From: Galeopsis tetrahit
Taxonomy: Eukaryota; Streptophyta; Magnoliopsida; Lamiales; Lamiaceae
Direction: 5' to 3'
DNA length: 64,000 nucleotides
Assembly: GCA_963675135.1 (NCBI GenBank)
Contig: OY776124.1
Coordinates: 11,608,677-11,672,676, forward strand
The notes beneath the pieces were generated by a model. The model did not search any database, was not told where the DNA came from, and saw only the letters and a program-made list of their open reading frames with translations. The first letter of the stretch is position 1, and every line of letters starts with the position of its first letter. The translations under genes were made by a program, and so were the position numbers. Of the stretch, positions 11,801 to 21,929 are shown in pieces.

Positions 11801-12110
11801 TAGTCAGCTTCTTTGGCTAATACAACAACTCAGAGACTACAATGTTGTAGAATCTAATGTACCTATATATTGTGACAGTAATAGTGCCATTGCCATCACT
11901 CAAAATCCTGTTCTTCATACTAGATGTAAACATGTTGATATTAGGCATCATTTTATTAGGGATCATGTTGAAAAGAAGAATATTAGAATGGAAAAGATTC
12001 ATACTGATATTCAAAGAGCTGACATTTTTACAAAACCATTGGCTGAAGTGAGATTCAGAGAATTGTGCATTAGTCTAGGATTGATAGATATGGATTCTGT
12101 TTGTATATAG
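8817..12110 (+). CDS. pol: Copia Pol polyprotein (protease-integrase-RT-RNase H)
   Basis: The frame is open from 8817; there is no ATG near the start (TTG at 8835), as expected for a protein made by recoding from gag. Positions counted from 8835: aspartic protease DSG at 21-23, integrase zinc region (LCHLN and CDSCQKGK), integrase core with MDLHGP, SDKGTEF and the QQNGVAERRNRTLKE stretch carrying the catalytic glutamate, reverse transcriptase from about residue 600 with YVDD at 774-777, and RNase H with DSDFGG, STTEAEY and a C-terminal CKHVDIRHHF motif. All catalytic motifs I looked for are intact and there is no internal stop. It ends TAG at 12108-12110. This protein set copies the RNA genome and integrates it. 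Confidence 0.95.
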   Translation: MIKITTLQDRLDLYKKGGSVGETWYIDSGCSHHMTGTKALLTDYHEKEGPKVIFGDSSVAITKGFGFIKNGDVEIQDVSYVEGLKYNLLSVSQFCDRGYKVQFKTRKCEIIDKRTHNVLLVGTRQGSIYIVNWNSCPKNACLITKSPKENSWLWHKRLCHLNFKIINKIAREHLVEGIPNEIYSKSQVCDSCQKGKQVKVSFKSIPTLSTSRVLELLHMDLHGPITPPTLNGRRYTLVIVDDYSKYTWVVFLHKKSDTQTLLPDLLKKLQVEKGHPIVKIRSDKGTEFINCYISDYCSKSGIQHLTSAARTPQQNGVAERRNRTLKEACRAMIAEFNTPQKFWAEAINTACHSQNRSALNKVHGKTPYEVWKGRKPRVSYFHIFGCKCFIHNNGKSKLNAFDAKADEGIFLGYSSVSKAFRVFNYSTLCVEETPHVVFDENVQDSADHQLSKKVDKLKLQINNEDDDAGIYESVQAYNPFLNVLDQDSDKEKVKDKGESSKTSEIKELNDCSPMNKTADINDTDLHDNLHDINDDTVKNRRTWKSAHSTDLILGDSSIGVKTRKQLFDSKEEPSKSLFCWCCFLSSIEPKTVIEALSDSNWIIAMQEELNQFTRNEVWELVDRPSNHNVVGTKWIFKNKRDENDLVVRNKARLVAQGYSQAEGIDYDETFAPVARLEAIRLFLAYAAHMKFTVYQMDVKSAFLNGILAEEVYVEQPPGFEVNSHQVYRLKKALYGLKQAPRAWYDTLSLFLLENGFTKGKVDRTLFRRQEGNDILLVQIYVDDIIFGSPNKNLSESFSTLMQSKFEMSMMGEMTYFLGLQVKQTSEGIFINQAKYTKNLLDKFGIKTCKTVGVPMQPTYRMDPDEGGKSSDQPHYRALIGSLLYLTASRPDIAFSVGVCARFQANPKESHLEAAKRILKYLKGTINRGLWYPADDDISLSGYSDSDFGGCKIDRKSTSGSCQFLGTKLISWFSKKQTSVATSTTEAEYMAAGSCCSQLLWLIQQLRDYNVVESNVPIYCDSNSAIAITQNPVLHTRCKHVDIRHHFIRDHVEKKNIRMEKIHTDIQRADIFTKPLAEVRFRELCISLGLIDMDSVCI

Positions 12111-13335
12111 AACTGTGCTAACATTTCAGGTACTGATCTTATACCAAGAGGAAGATAAAGCAGAATGTAAGAGCAGTACATCATAACTCAAGTGGTATCG
12201 AGACAATCCTATGTCAGATCACTAAAACAGGTAACAAGGTTACTAAAGTGACCTTAATCCCAATGAGGAAGCTGGTAAAGCTGAGGGACACTGAGAACAT
12301 ACATTAAGGGGGAATCTGTGATTTCTTAAAGATCCTTTTGTTGACTCAGATCACTAAGTCACTTTAGCATAAACCTTGATGTGATCATTAAATTAAACAT
12401 ATTGTTACTAATCTGTACTGTTTTTCACTTATATTTCATGAACTAACACTTCTACCAAGGTGAAACAGGCACAGAAGAGGAATTCTCCATTGAAGGGGGA
12501 ACTGATCTGATTACAGATTATAGCAGTCTACAGATATATTCTGATTAATACATTGACTTGTCTACAGAACTGTGCTGATTACAAAGTTTCTTTGTCTACA
12601 GTACTGATCTGATTACAATTCAGTTATTCTACAGAACTAATCTGATTACTGACTAATCTGTCTACAGAAAGATTTGTTTACTACTAATCTGTCTACAAGA
12701 AATCTACTAATCTGACACAGTACTGATCTGAGGATTACTGTGCTGATATCAAAAAGATGAAATTAGGGAATTTGGGTACTAATCTGAGGATTACTGTGCT
12801 GACCCATCTACTGATCTGAAATCTACTGTGCTGATTCATCTACTGATCTGATTCCTAAAAAGGTTACTCAGCTGATCACAGTACTCAGCTGATCCAGATA
12901 AGTAAAATTTTCTTTAAATACAAGTAAGAAAATGAAGTGAAATTGTTTTGGAAACTACTGTGCTGATTTGCATCAGAACAGTCTTTTGGTTTAGATTACT
13001 CTAAGTCAAAAATTGTTCAAATTTTAGATTACTAATAGAGAAGATTAATACACTCTTCTATTTCTAACCTAAAAATTGTGGTGTATTTATCAAACACTAG
13101 TTGGCTCCAAAAATTGAGAATGTTACTAGAATGTGAACAGTTATTGTTTAACTCGAATTTCGAGATTTAATCTCAACCATTCTTTGTAATAATCTAATTC
13201 AATCCTAGCCCTAGATTGGTTTTGAATTGTAACAAAAACAATCACACTTCATCTTCTTCGTTCTTACGAGCTTATTTCTGGAAATATCTTAACTTCATAA
13301 CTTCTGCAAAATTTGATTTCTACAAAAATTCTCAA
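12111..13335 (+). other. Copia inter-ORF spacer with ACTGATCT/ACTAATCT repeats
   Basis: Noncoding stretch between pol and the third ORF. Between about 12490 and 12900 it is packed with variants of the LTR word (TACTGATCTG, ACTAATCTG, GTGCTGAT), giving a repeat-like texture that matches the LTR array. It may hold the leader or splice acceptor for the env-like ORF; no clear promoter was seen. Confidence 0.6.
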
Positions 13336-16300
13336 ATGGCAACTGTCAATATTATCAATGAAGCTAACCAAGTCGCAGGAACTTTTGATTCAAATTTATG
13401 GATGCGAAAGAAAGGAATTTTCGTGGAGAACGCTGTCTACTTCAATGGCAGACACAGTGCAGAAAATCAAGCTATCTTAACTATGTGTGAAGAATGCGGC
13501 CTAAGGAAGTTTCTGGAGTCATTTCCCGTAAATGTCTACGAACCGGAAGCGGTGGAATTTTATCTACAACTCCAAGGAGACAAAAATGGTGTTCACTCCA
13601 TGCTAGCTGGACACAAAGTCACCATTACGAGAGACATTCTCGAAGTAATGTTGGACTTACCACAAGGTCCAGTAGATATCATGACCTACAAAGCTGGAGA
13701 AGAAAAGGAGTGCGTAGGAAGATGGACAGGAGTTGAGACAGAAACCTTGACGAATTTGAAGAAGGATGTACTTCCTACTGGATTGCAGTTCTTAATGGAT
13801 ATTGCTGGAAAATGCTTGTTAGGGCAACATCATAGCCAGGATGCCTTATCGAGTTTTAAAATTAGAATTATGGCTGCGATCATTGACAGAGTGGAAGGTG
13901 ATTGGCAAGGATTTTTCCTGGAGAGGTTATTGACTGAAAAGGAAAAGGTGTTGTTTGATGAGGACACTTTGGAATTCTCACTGAAATCAAAGTTAGGGTT
14001 TGGAAACAAGCTGAGTTTCTTGCTGCCTCAGCTGGTGAAGAAACCTTATTGGAGCAATCCCAAGAAATTCCATCATGGGAAGTTCTTGATGAAGAAGGAG
14101 TCTGTTCAATTTGAACAAGATAACCCCTTGGAACACACTCAAGAAATTGAAGCAGAGGAGTCTGGAGCTTCAATGTACCAATCGGAGGATGATCAAACTG
14201 AGGTTCGATCAAAATCAAAGCATGATTCGAGCAGGACTACTTTAAGAAGAGGAAGGTCTGCAACTGCTGCCTCGGAACCAACAGTTCGTTTTGTGGAAAC
14301 TGTGGTGCAGTCAAGCTCAGATGAGCAAGAGGTTAGTGTTCCTAGTCCAATTGCTGTTCATAAGAGGACTAAATCAAGGAGTGTTAGGAGGAAGTTGGTT
14401 GTTATCTCCCCTACCCCTTCTGATTCTGAACCAAGCCAACCTGAACCCCAAAACCCTCAACCTTCATGTTCTGGAGGATCAGATCACTACTTTTCTGAGA
14501 CTCAGAACACTCCCCTTTCATCACCTCAGCTCACTACCTTTGAGCCTACTTCTATTCCTACACCTCAACAACAAACTTCACATCAATCTTCACCACATCA
14601 ATCCCCATTACAGGTTCATGCTCACTCTACTGAACATGAATTTGAACCTTCTTCTGAACCCATTGATATTTCATCATCTCCTGAACCTGAATTTATTACT
14701 CCCAAACCTGCTGATTTGATGGAGTACAATATCTGTGATAAGGAAGATAGAATCAGAATTGATTTAAGGATAGCACTGTTGAAACAATTTCCTGGATTAG
14801 ATGAGAGCTCTGTTGAGTTTGAAAAGCTCCTTAGGATAGGCACTTGGGTGTATCTTAAGAGGAGTACTTTGAAGGAATGTTTAGCTATCATGGAAGGAAT
14901 GGGAGGTGCTTCAATCTTTGATGATTGGGAAGCAGAACAAATGCAAGCAGCTGGTGTTAACTCTTTCCTTGAGTTAGTCACTCCAGAGTCTGTTGTACTT
15001 CTTGTTGAGAGATTAACAGGGATCAAATACACTGTTGAGAAGGTTGCAACTCCTGTCTCTGATGAAGATTTATTCAGTGAAGAGAAGGGTGTTGATGAAA
15101 ATGCTGCTGAAAATGATTTTATGGAAATTGATGAAGACATTATCAATGCAACAGAGGTGTTTGAGAACACTGTTGTACTTGAAGAAACTGTTGTGATTGA
15201 GGTAACTGATGCTGTTGACACTCAGGATGTAAATGCTGAAGAATTGGAAAGCATTCCTATTCAATCTACTGATCCTATTGAGGATGTGCAAGAACAGATC
15301 AGAACAGATCATGTTGAGAAGGATTCTGATATTTCTGAGTTTGAAATGCTGAAAAAGCTGAATGCTGAACTTCAAGCAAAATTGGAAGCTGCTGTTCAAA
15401 TGTTTCAGGAAGCTACTGAAAGGATGAACAAGATGCATTCTGAACACTCTTATGAGAAGGTAATGGAGTATACAATGTCCAAGATATTTGACCTTCATAG
15501 AGTACAAGAAAAGAATTTGTCTCAGGTGTTGCATAAGAAGCTGGAGCAACACATATCTTCCCTGAGGGAGTGGCATGATGAAGCCAAAAAGGGGGAAGAT
15601 AGGACAAGACAAGTGATGGAACAAACACAGTTACAACAAGCTCAGCTGGTTGTAAGTCAGGATGAATTAAGAGCTGAAATTCATATTCTGAATGAAAAAC
15701 TGAAGCAAAGAAAGCAACAGAAGCAACAAAGTCAAGAGATTGTTGAGAAAAGACCTGAAATTCCTGGAAGTTCAAGTCAGAGGAAAAGGAAGCTAGTTCT
15801 GTCTGATGAAGAACAACAAGAGGAAGAAACTGAAAGAATGACTAGATCAAAGAGCAAGATGAAAGTTGTTATGACAAGTGAAGAGGAAAACTTGAAAAAG
15901 AAGAAAGAAAAGGATGTCAAGTTCTTGAAGACAAGATTTGATAATCGAGTCACAGCTTTGAAGAAAAAGATGAATGCTAAGAAGAAAGCTGAAGGACAGT
16001 TTGACAAAGATTTTCAAGATGAAAACTTTGTGGATTTCATTGTGTTGACTGAACATATGGAATACTGGAAAAATTTGAAGAAGAAATGGCAGATTGCTAA
16101 CTTCATTGTGAAGAAGTTTGGTGATCATTCTAGCAAAGAAGCAGAATTTGTTGACTTTGAAGAATTTATGCTGAACATTGATCAAGAATTCTGGGAAGAC
16201 ATAGCACAAGTGGCTAATCGAGCTGGAACAAAGATTTTGTGCCCTGAAGAGCCTAATTGGGAACCTCCAAGACTGGAAAGTGGAGAACCTGATTATAAGG

Positions 16301-16404
16301 AAATTAACAACATTATTGCTGAGATTATCAAGGAAGAAGGTATAACTGACCATCAACACATGATGGATATCAAGGCAAGGATGTATGTTGCATTCAGAAT
16401 TTGA
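13336..16404 (+). CDS. Env-like third ORF of SIRE-type copia element
   Basis: I chose the ATG at 13336 (MATVNIINEANQ) because the upstream open frame to 13216 has no ATG; this gives 1022 residues ending TGA at 16402-16404. The N-terminal ~230 residues resemble the conserved plant 'transposon protein' domain found in third ORFs of SIRE elements. A Ser/Pro/Gln-rich linker follows, then a Glu/Val-rich acidic section and long heptad-rich coiled coils (about residues 660-860) with basic clusters. I see no convincing signal peptide or transmembrane anchor, so the name env-like reflects position rather than proven envelope function. The frame is intact, which is notable for a nonessential-looking ORF. 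It is probably translated from a spliced or subgenomic RNA. Confidence 0.82.
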   Translation: MATVNIINEANQVAGTFDSNLWMRKKGIFVENAVYFNGRHSAENQAILTMCEECGLRKFLESFPVNVYEPEAVEFYLQLQGDKNGVHSMLAGHKVTITRDILEVMLDLPQGPVDIMTYKAGEEKECVGRWTGVETETLTNLKKDVLPTGLQFLMDIAGKCLLGQHHSQDALSSFKIRIMAAIIDRVEGDWQGFFLERLLTEKEKVLFDEDTLEFSLKSKLGFGNKLSFLLPQLVKKPYWSNPKKFHHGKFLMKKESVQFEQDNPLEHTQEIEAEESGASMYQSEDDQTEVRSKSKHDSSRTTLRRGRSATAASEPTVRFVETVVQSSSDEQEVSVPSPIAVHKRTKSRSVRRKLVVISPTPSDSEPSQPEPQNPQPSCSGGSDHYFSETQNTPLSSPQLTTFEPTSIPTPQQQTSHQSSPHQSPLQVHAHSTEHEFEPSSEPIDISSSPEPEFITPKPADLMEYNICDKEDRIRIDLRIALLKQFPGLDESSVEFEKLLRIGTWVYLKRSTLKECLAIMEGMGGASIFDDWEAEQMQAAGVNSFLELVTPESVVLLVERLTGIKYTVEKVATPVSDEDLFSEEKGVDENAAENDFMEIDEDIINATEVFENTVVLEETVVIEVTDAVDTQDVNAEELESIPIQSTDPIEDVQEQIRTDHVEKDSDISEFEMLKKLNAELQAKLEAAVQMFQEATERMNKMHSEHSYEKVMEYTMSKIFDLHRVQEKNLSQVLHKKLEQHISSLREWHDEAKKGEDRTRQVMEQTQLQQAQLVVSQDELRAEIHILNEKLKQRKQQKQQSQEIVEKRPEIPGSSSQRKRKLVLSDEEQQEEETERMTRSKSKMKVVMTSEEENLKKKKEKDVKFLKTRFDNRVTALKKKMNAKKKAEGQFDKDFQDENFVDFIVLTEHMEYWKNLKKKWQIANFIVKKFGDHSSKEAEFVDFEEFMLNIDQEFWEDIAQVANRAGTKILCPEEPNWEPPRLESGEPDYKEINNIIAEIIKEEGITDHQHMMDIKARMYVAFRI

Positions 16405-16619
16405 AGATGCAGAATGAAGATGAAGGACAAGCTCAGAAGATAACATTTCTATCCTTAATCTTTATTTCTATATTTTTGGTGATTTTCATATTCTGTGATT
16501 ATTTGTAATACCTGATCTTATTTGAATATGAATCTGGAATTTCTGAATTGATGAACTGTTATGATAGACTACATACTTAACTACTGATTTATTAACATTT
16601 AAGTAGTTTTGGCTTCATC

Positions 16620-16633
16620 AAAAAGGGGGAAAT
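16620..16633 (+). other. Polypurine tract of the copia element
   Basis: A purine run (AAAAAGGGGGAAA then T) sits immediately before the 3' LTR, the expected primer site for plus-strand DNA synthesis. Confidence 0.85.
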
Positions 16634-18333
16634 TGTTGGGATATGAATCCTATAAACAATGTTCTAGTTGATGAAAGTATGTTTTGATGGCCAAAAGCAA
16701 CTTAAAGTTAGTGATATATGTGGTTCTAAGTCATCTTAACTAAGTCATCTGAATCTAAGCTTACTAATCTGATGAGAAACTTAAGATTGAGTTTACTGAT
16801 CTTAATGTTAACTGAAGTAAGTTTACTGATCTTATTGAGTAATATCAAAGTTAAAATTACTGATCTTAACTGAGTTATGTGAAATAAGATTACTGATCTT
16901 AGAGTGGAAACTGAGAATATTTTTAGTGATCTTATATGAAATATTTGAAACTGAGTTACTGATCTGAGTTACTAATCTGAGTTACTGATCTGATGTACTT
17001 ACTGATCTGATGTGCTTACTGATCTTATGTGTAAGTTACTGATCTTAAATGTTTACTGATCTTAGTTGTTTACTGATCTTATGAGTTACTGATCTTATTG
17101 GTTACTGATCTGATATATGAACTGATAGGAACTAAGCTGATGTTTTGTATTGTATAGACAGCTTATAGTGTAGGACTTAGATATACTCATCTGTATATAG
17201 TTCAGTTGATGTATAGATAGGTTTTATATATGTAAAGTTGTATTCTATTGTATTCAGCATTGTAAAGTTCAGAACAGTAAAATCAGAACACTAGATTAGG
17301 AATAGATTAGATGAAGATCAGAAGACTAAAGAAGACTCAGAGGACTACTTCAGAATAAGAAGACTTCAAGAAGAATTGAAGAAGAGCTTAGAAGCAATCT
17401 GGAGAAGTTTTGAACAGTTTTTGGTTACTGTGCTGATTGAATCAGAAGAGTAAAAATCAGCAGAGTAAAATCCGAAGAGTAAAAATCAGAACAGTAAGTT
17501 ACTGTGCTGATTTAGTGAAATTGAAGAATAAGTTTGGAAAACTTATTTAAAGTGTAACTGAAGATTTATTGAAGAGATGCTGACTTGGAAGGAAGTTACA
17601 AAGTCGGTTACAAGAAGAAAGTTACAAAAACAGTTTTAGAGTTAGTTGAAAGTTAGTTCACAAACTGCTAACTGTCATACTAAGTTCTATAAATACTGTG
17701 TGATCTCCTACTTGAAGAGACTACTACTACTACTACTGAAGCAATTACTGATCTTAGAGAATTCAAAAGTAAGTCTACAGAGCACAAGAAGAACTCACAG
17801 AGTTGAAGGAGATTAAAGAAGAGAAGAAGCCACTGAATTGAAGAGAAGAATCAAAGGCTATTCAAAGAGAAGTTTTACTTTTCAAGTTTAAGTTTGTATT
17901 TTGTAAAACAAGTGTGCTAGTTACTTGTAGAATTACTAGTAGATCGAAGATATACCTGGAGGTATAATCGAAAAGATCAAAGTCTTAATCTTGGGACTTT
18001 AAGCCACAAGAAGCTCAAGAAGAGTAATAAAACTTCACAACTGGAGTTGTGAGAGTGGATGTAGACATTTGTCGAACCACTATAAAATTCTGTGTTCTTT
18101 ACTTTACTGTTTGATATTTGTTTGAATTGTTTAATCAAGAACATTAAGAATTAACAAAGATAAAGATCTAGATAAAAGTTGAGTATAAATTTGATTGGGC
18201 TCATTAGTAATCTGATTATTCCGCATTGTGTATTCTGATATATTGAAAGATTTTTGAAAAGTCTATTCACCCCTCCCCTCTAGACATTTTCACTAGCTTA
18301 CTCAATATTATTAACTCAACTTTGGGACCAACA
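16634..18333 (+). repeat. 3' LTR of the copia element
   Basis: 1700 bp, appearing identical to 4384-6083 in every line I compared, with the same TTACTGATCT array (16793-17111). The AGTAC target duplication follows at 18334-18338. Confidence 0.95.
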
Positions 18334-18338
18334 AGTAC

Positions 18339-18499
18339 TTAGTAGTTTGATTATCTTAGAAGAGTTAATCTCATCAGCAGAGTTGTCCAGGACAACATTG
18401 CTGAACTCTGGTTTGATCTAGTTCAAAAAGAATTTGCATACAAGTGTATTCCCCCCCCCCCCCCCATACACTTGTCATATACTCCTTTAAGGACCAACA
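18339..18499 (+). mobile_element. Right part of the split SIRE-type solo LTR
   Basis: Continues the LTR that starts at 2819. It contains ACAAGTGTAT, a run of 15 C (18451-18465), then ATACACTTGT, and terminates with AAGGACCAACA. The same ending occurs in the solo LTR at 38353-39962. Confidence 0.85.
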
Positions 18500-18738
18500 A
18501 ATTATGTTATGATATTTTGCATATATTTGTGAATTTTGATGGACGAACACGTGTCGCAAATGTAAATGGTGTAACAGGAGATCTCGTCCCCTATAATACA
18601 GCCATACATGGGTATAAGGGATATGCAAATTTCCTTCTTTCGATGATCACCTACTTGATCACAAAATTTGTTTTTTTTAGTAGAAGGTATGGTAATTAAA
18701 ATCTTTTGAAAAGTATGAGCTAACATTAATTATTTCAC

Positions 18739-18785
<47 letters not shown>

Positions 18786-18934
18786 TCCTAGTTTAATTCT
18801 GGTTTCTTTCAAATTTGCATTATAATTGCACGACAGAATTAATGTTACATCATTAGTATAAAAAGAAATATATATATATATATATATATATTTTTAACAA
18901 TCGAATCTTTGAAAATACGTTGTGCACACATATA
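18500..18934. other. AT-rich flank with (TA)n microsatellites
   Basis: No gene seen. TA repeats of about 40 bp at 18741-18782 and about 22 bp near 18868-18890. Short open frames here have no recognisable domain. Confidence 0.5.
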
Positions 18935-19243
18935 CTTCCTCTGTTTTTTATAAATAATGTTTTACACCTTTTCTCCTCTACATAATTAGATGATGTTTTA
19001 AAATTTTTATACTGTTTATTTCAATTATGTCCTCTCTTTAAATTTAGAAAATCTCCTAATTTATAACTTACTTTTATTTTTTAAGGGAATTAATGTGCAT
19101 TATGGAAAATATGCATTAGGAAATTATTGTAATTAGAAACACTCTTTATTATTTAAGGTATACTTATTAATACGTACCCTTTCTTAATTTTAACAAATTA
19201 GTCTAAAACATCATCTATAAAAAAAAAAAAAAAAAGAAGGGAG
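18935..19243. mobile_element. Degraded Stowaway-like MITE
   Basis: Left end CTTCCTCTGTTTTTTATAAA and right end TTTATAGATGATG-like sequence ending GAAGGGAG are inverted, with TA on both sides (18933-18934, 19244-19245). Inner arms TAATGTTTTACACC and CTAAAACATCATC are partly complementary. It is older than the 1167-1400 copy. Confidence 0.6.
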
Positions 19244-19251
19244 TATATATA
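19244..19251 (+). promoter_or_regulatory. Possible TATA box for the F-box gene
   Basis: TATATATA directly follows the right end of a Stowaway-like MITE and precedes a transcribed-looking stretch that ends GAAAGGTATGTG near 19389-19400, a plausible 5' splice donor. An acceptor (TTTAATCAGCAG) at about 20634-20645 would make a 5' leader intron before the ATG at 20662. This is positional inference. Confidence 0.3.
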
Positions 19252-19834
19252 CAAGGTGGGATTCTCTTACTACTACTACTAAATAGAGATCGAGTAAGAA
19301 TTAATTAATACTCTTCATGTGTTTCGAAGCTATTTTTGTTTAAGCTAAAAGAAAGGTGGAAGGGACTTTGTTATATCTCTTTTTTTGAAAGGTATGTGCC
19401 TCCAATTGTTTCTTACGGTTATGATGTGTATGTGACTTTTTTTTTTATTGAATATGTTTTATTGTGATGTAAACATATATATATTGAATATATATATATA
19501 TATATTATGTGTTTTATTGTGATGTAAACATAAATTAGAAGGGTTTATAATTAATTATCGTTCTTGCATGATATATATATTTATTTATTTGTAAACAATA
19601 TCTGTGTTAAGTTAAGTAAATCGTAATTGTTTCGATTTCTTGATTGGAATTGGCTGGCCGGGTGATCTAATTAAGGATGTACACTTTCATTAAATTAAAT
19701 AATCTTATTATTTGATTCTCATAATTAATTAATTATTCTTACACATTATTTATGATTGTCATAAATTATATAGTGCGAAATAATTGATTTTCTAGAATTG
19801 AAATAAAAATTATCAAAATATTATAAGTGTTGTA

Positions 19835-20098
19835 CTCTCTCTATTTTTTAATAGCTTTTGACTTTTTCCAATTTACCAATTTATATAGATTATAAATTGT
19901 GGTTCATATTACCTTCATTATTAATGATAAGTAATTTTTATATATAAATTTTGTTATTAATGATAAGTAATTTTAATATATAAATTTTGTTTAGTAAATA
20001 ATGTGGTCAAGAATATTGTAGCTAGTCGTATTTATAAATCAAATTAAGACTCAATTTATTTTAAAAATACTTAAAAAGGTTATTGAAAATAGAGGGAG
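19835..20098. mobile_element. Degraded Stowaway-like MITE
   Basis: Ends CTCTCTCTATTTTTTAATAG and CAATAACC...AAAATAGAGGGAG are inverted repeats with flanking TA (19833-19834, 20099-20100). Noncoding, with an internal direct repeat of TTAATGATAAGTAATTTT. Confidence 0.65.
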
Positions 20099-20661
20099 TA
20101 TTAATTTACGTGTTTGCATGCCCGGCTTGGAGTATTATATATTTTTGTTTTGAATTAAAAATAGAAATTAAAACCTACAAATCAAAGGGAATTAAGACAA
20201 ATTAACTTCTTGATCGATCTTCCATATTAAAAAAACTTCCTAATTGATTGGATTGTGAATTTGGGATTGTTTCCTAGCTAGTTTAATACTCCTATATTTT
20301 CGTATTATATATATATAGATATCTTATGCCATTATTTATAGGAAAGTACTGCAGATACTCCTATATATGGCAAAGTTTTTAATTAGAAATATATATATAT
20401 ATATATATACACATATATACATATTTTGGAATTCAATGGATCGAATCTCTTATACTATAATTAATATACTAAAATAATGAATTAATTTGACTAGCTAGGA
20501 TATATATATATATTCAAAAAAAAATTACTAACATGATCGCTTGATACTAGCTGTGAGATTTTAATCCACAGGTTTGTATGCATATGAATCACCTAATACA
20601 ATAATCTGTAACATGAAATTTTGTTTTGTTTTGTTTAATCAGCAGGTTTTCAGGTTTTGTC

Positions 20662-21929
20662 ATGGCTGCTGAATGGGCATATCTCCCTGAAGGAGTTGTT
20701 AATTTGATAATATCAAAATTATTTGATCAAGACCGATATAATTTTAGGTTGGTATGTCGATCTTGGAAGATTGCGGCTGAAATTACACCATATCCGATCA
20801 ATGCTCCTTGCCTGATACATTACGATAGTCGTAGACTTTTATGGGGATTTTTTCAATACAATAGTTTCTTCTACAGGAGCTTTCCAGAAGTTCGGGAGGC
20901 TGAAATATTGTGCTGCAAATACGGGTGCTCATGGCCGATAGTGAAAACACATTATTTTTCTTTAATCCTTTTAATCGACATACTGAACCTATAGTAGATA
21001 TATACGCGGGGCGTATTTTGTACACATCGGTCCATTTTTTTCATCCGCCAACTTCCCCAGATTGCTTTATTATCGGAATCATAGCTATTGAATATGACAG
21101 CAGTGACACCATAGTTGATATACTTAGATACGGTGATAATGAGTGGGACAGAATTACATTCACGAATGAAGAACACCCGTTTTTAGTTTCCAATGCTACC
21201 CCCATTTTACATCATGGATTAGTATATTTTGTGGGCACTAAAGGGGACGTTGCCACTTTGAATATCGAAAATCGTGCATGGACTGTCTATCCCAAAAGCC
21301 TTGAATTTCGTAAGCAATCGCAGATTAAACGACAATTCCTGCTCAAAATGAATGAAGATGAGGGTACTAGCTTGTATGCTGTGTTTATGATACACGAAAG
21401 GGAAACAATCAATGTATTTAAACTGTTGGAGTCAGAGATGAAGTGGGAGAGGATCAAAGACTTGGGGGACAAGATGTTGTATCTTAGTCTTTCCTCGTCG
21501 TTTGGAGATGTGGCTAAGCCAAAAAGAATGGCCAACACAATTTGTTTTCCCATATTAGACTCTGGTGATAATCTTCTTTATTACTCTCTCAAAACTAAAA
21601 AATACCATTCTTTTGACGGACACTACTCCTACGATAATTTGATTGGTTTGACTATATTGAATTATAGTGTTACTTGGATAACTCCTATACCAACCCAACG
21701 GCTCTCAACAAATTTTGTATGGTATGATGATGAAGAAGAAGAAACAAGACATGGCGTGTGGAAAAGGATATACAATTGGTTCGGAGTGGATTTTATCAAC
21801 AGACTGTGCAGTTTGACACACTTTAGAAAGCACGACGCGTGGAAGCTAATATGGCATAGTAAGATTTGGAATTTGTGGTCAAGTTGGTATGAGACAATAT
21901 TCAAAAGAATAAATTTCAAGAAAGACTAA
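20662..21929 (+). pseudogene. F-box / DUF295 (KIB1-4 propeller) protein gene with a one-base frameshift
   Basis: Start chosen at ATG 20662 (MAAEWAYLPEGVV), after a likely intron acceptor. Residues about 8-40 form an F-box (LPEGVVNLIISKL...FRLVCRSW), the part that would bind SKP1 in an SCF ubiquitin ligase. The reading frame then shifts near 20927 (ACGGGTGCTC). The remainder in the other frame, about 330 residues to TAA at 21927-21929, has DUF295 features such as FFFNPFN, the NLLYYSLKTKKYHSF strand and the NYSVTWITP end. The frame expected from the family (a Gly-Trp-Leu-Leu-like turn) would be restored by one extra G in the GGGTG run, so a one-base deletion or an assembly error is the simplest reading. 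There is no GT-AG intron at the break. The substrate is unknown; the family is rapidly evolving in plants and often contains pseudogenes. Confidence 0.8.

Larger units (their letters stand above)
4384..18333 (+). mobile_element. Complete Ty1-copia retrotransposon, SIRE/Maximus lineage
   Basis: A 13,950-bp element with two 1700-bp LTRs, AGTAC target duplications, a tRNA-iMet-type primer-binding site and a polypurine tract. It encodes gag (6247-8802), pol (about 8817-12110, order protease, integrase, reverse transcriptase, RNase H, which defines copia) and a third ORF (13336-16404). An unusually long gag and an extra ORF between pol and the 3' LTR are hallmarks of the SIRE/Maximus lineage. By-eye comparison shows no difference between the LTRs, so the insertion is very recent. 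It is nested in an older solo LTR of a related family. Transposition activity cannot be judged from sequence. Confidence 0.95.

Noticed and set aside
14291..15775. Several antisense and off-frame ORFs within the env-like ORF
   Set aside because: Shadows of a long, biased coding region.
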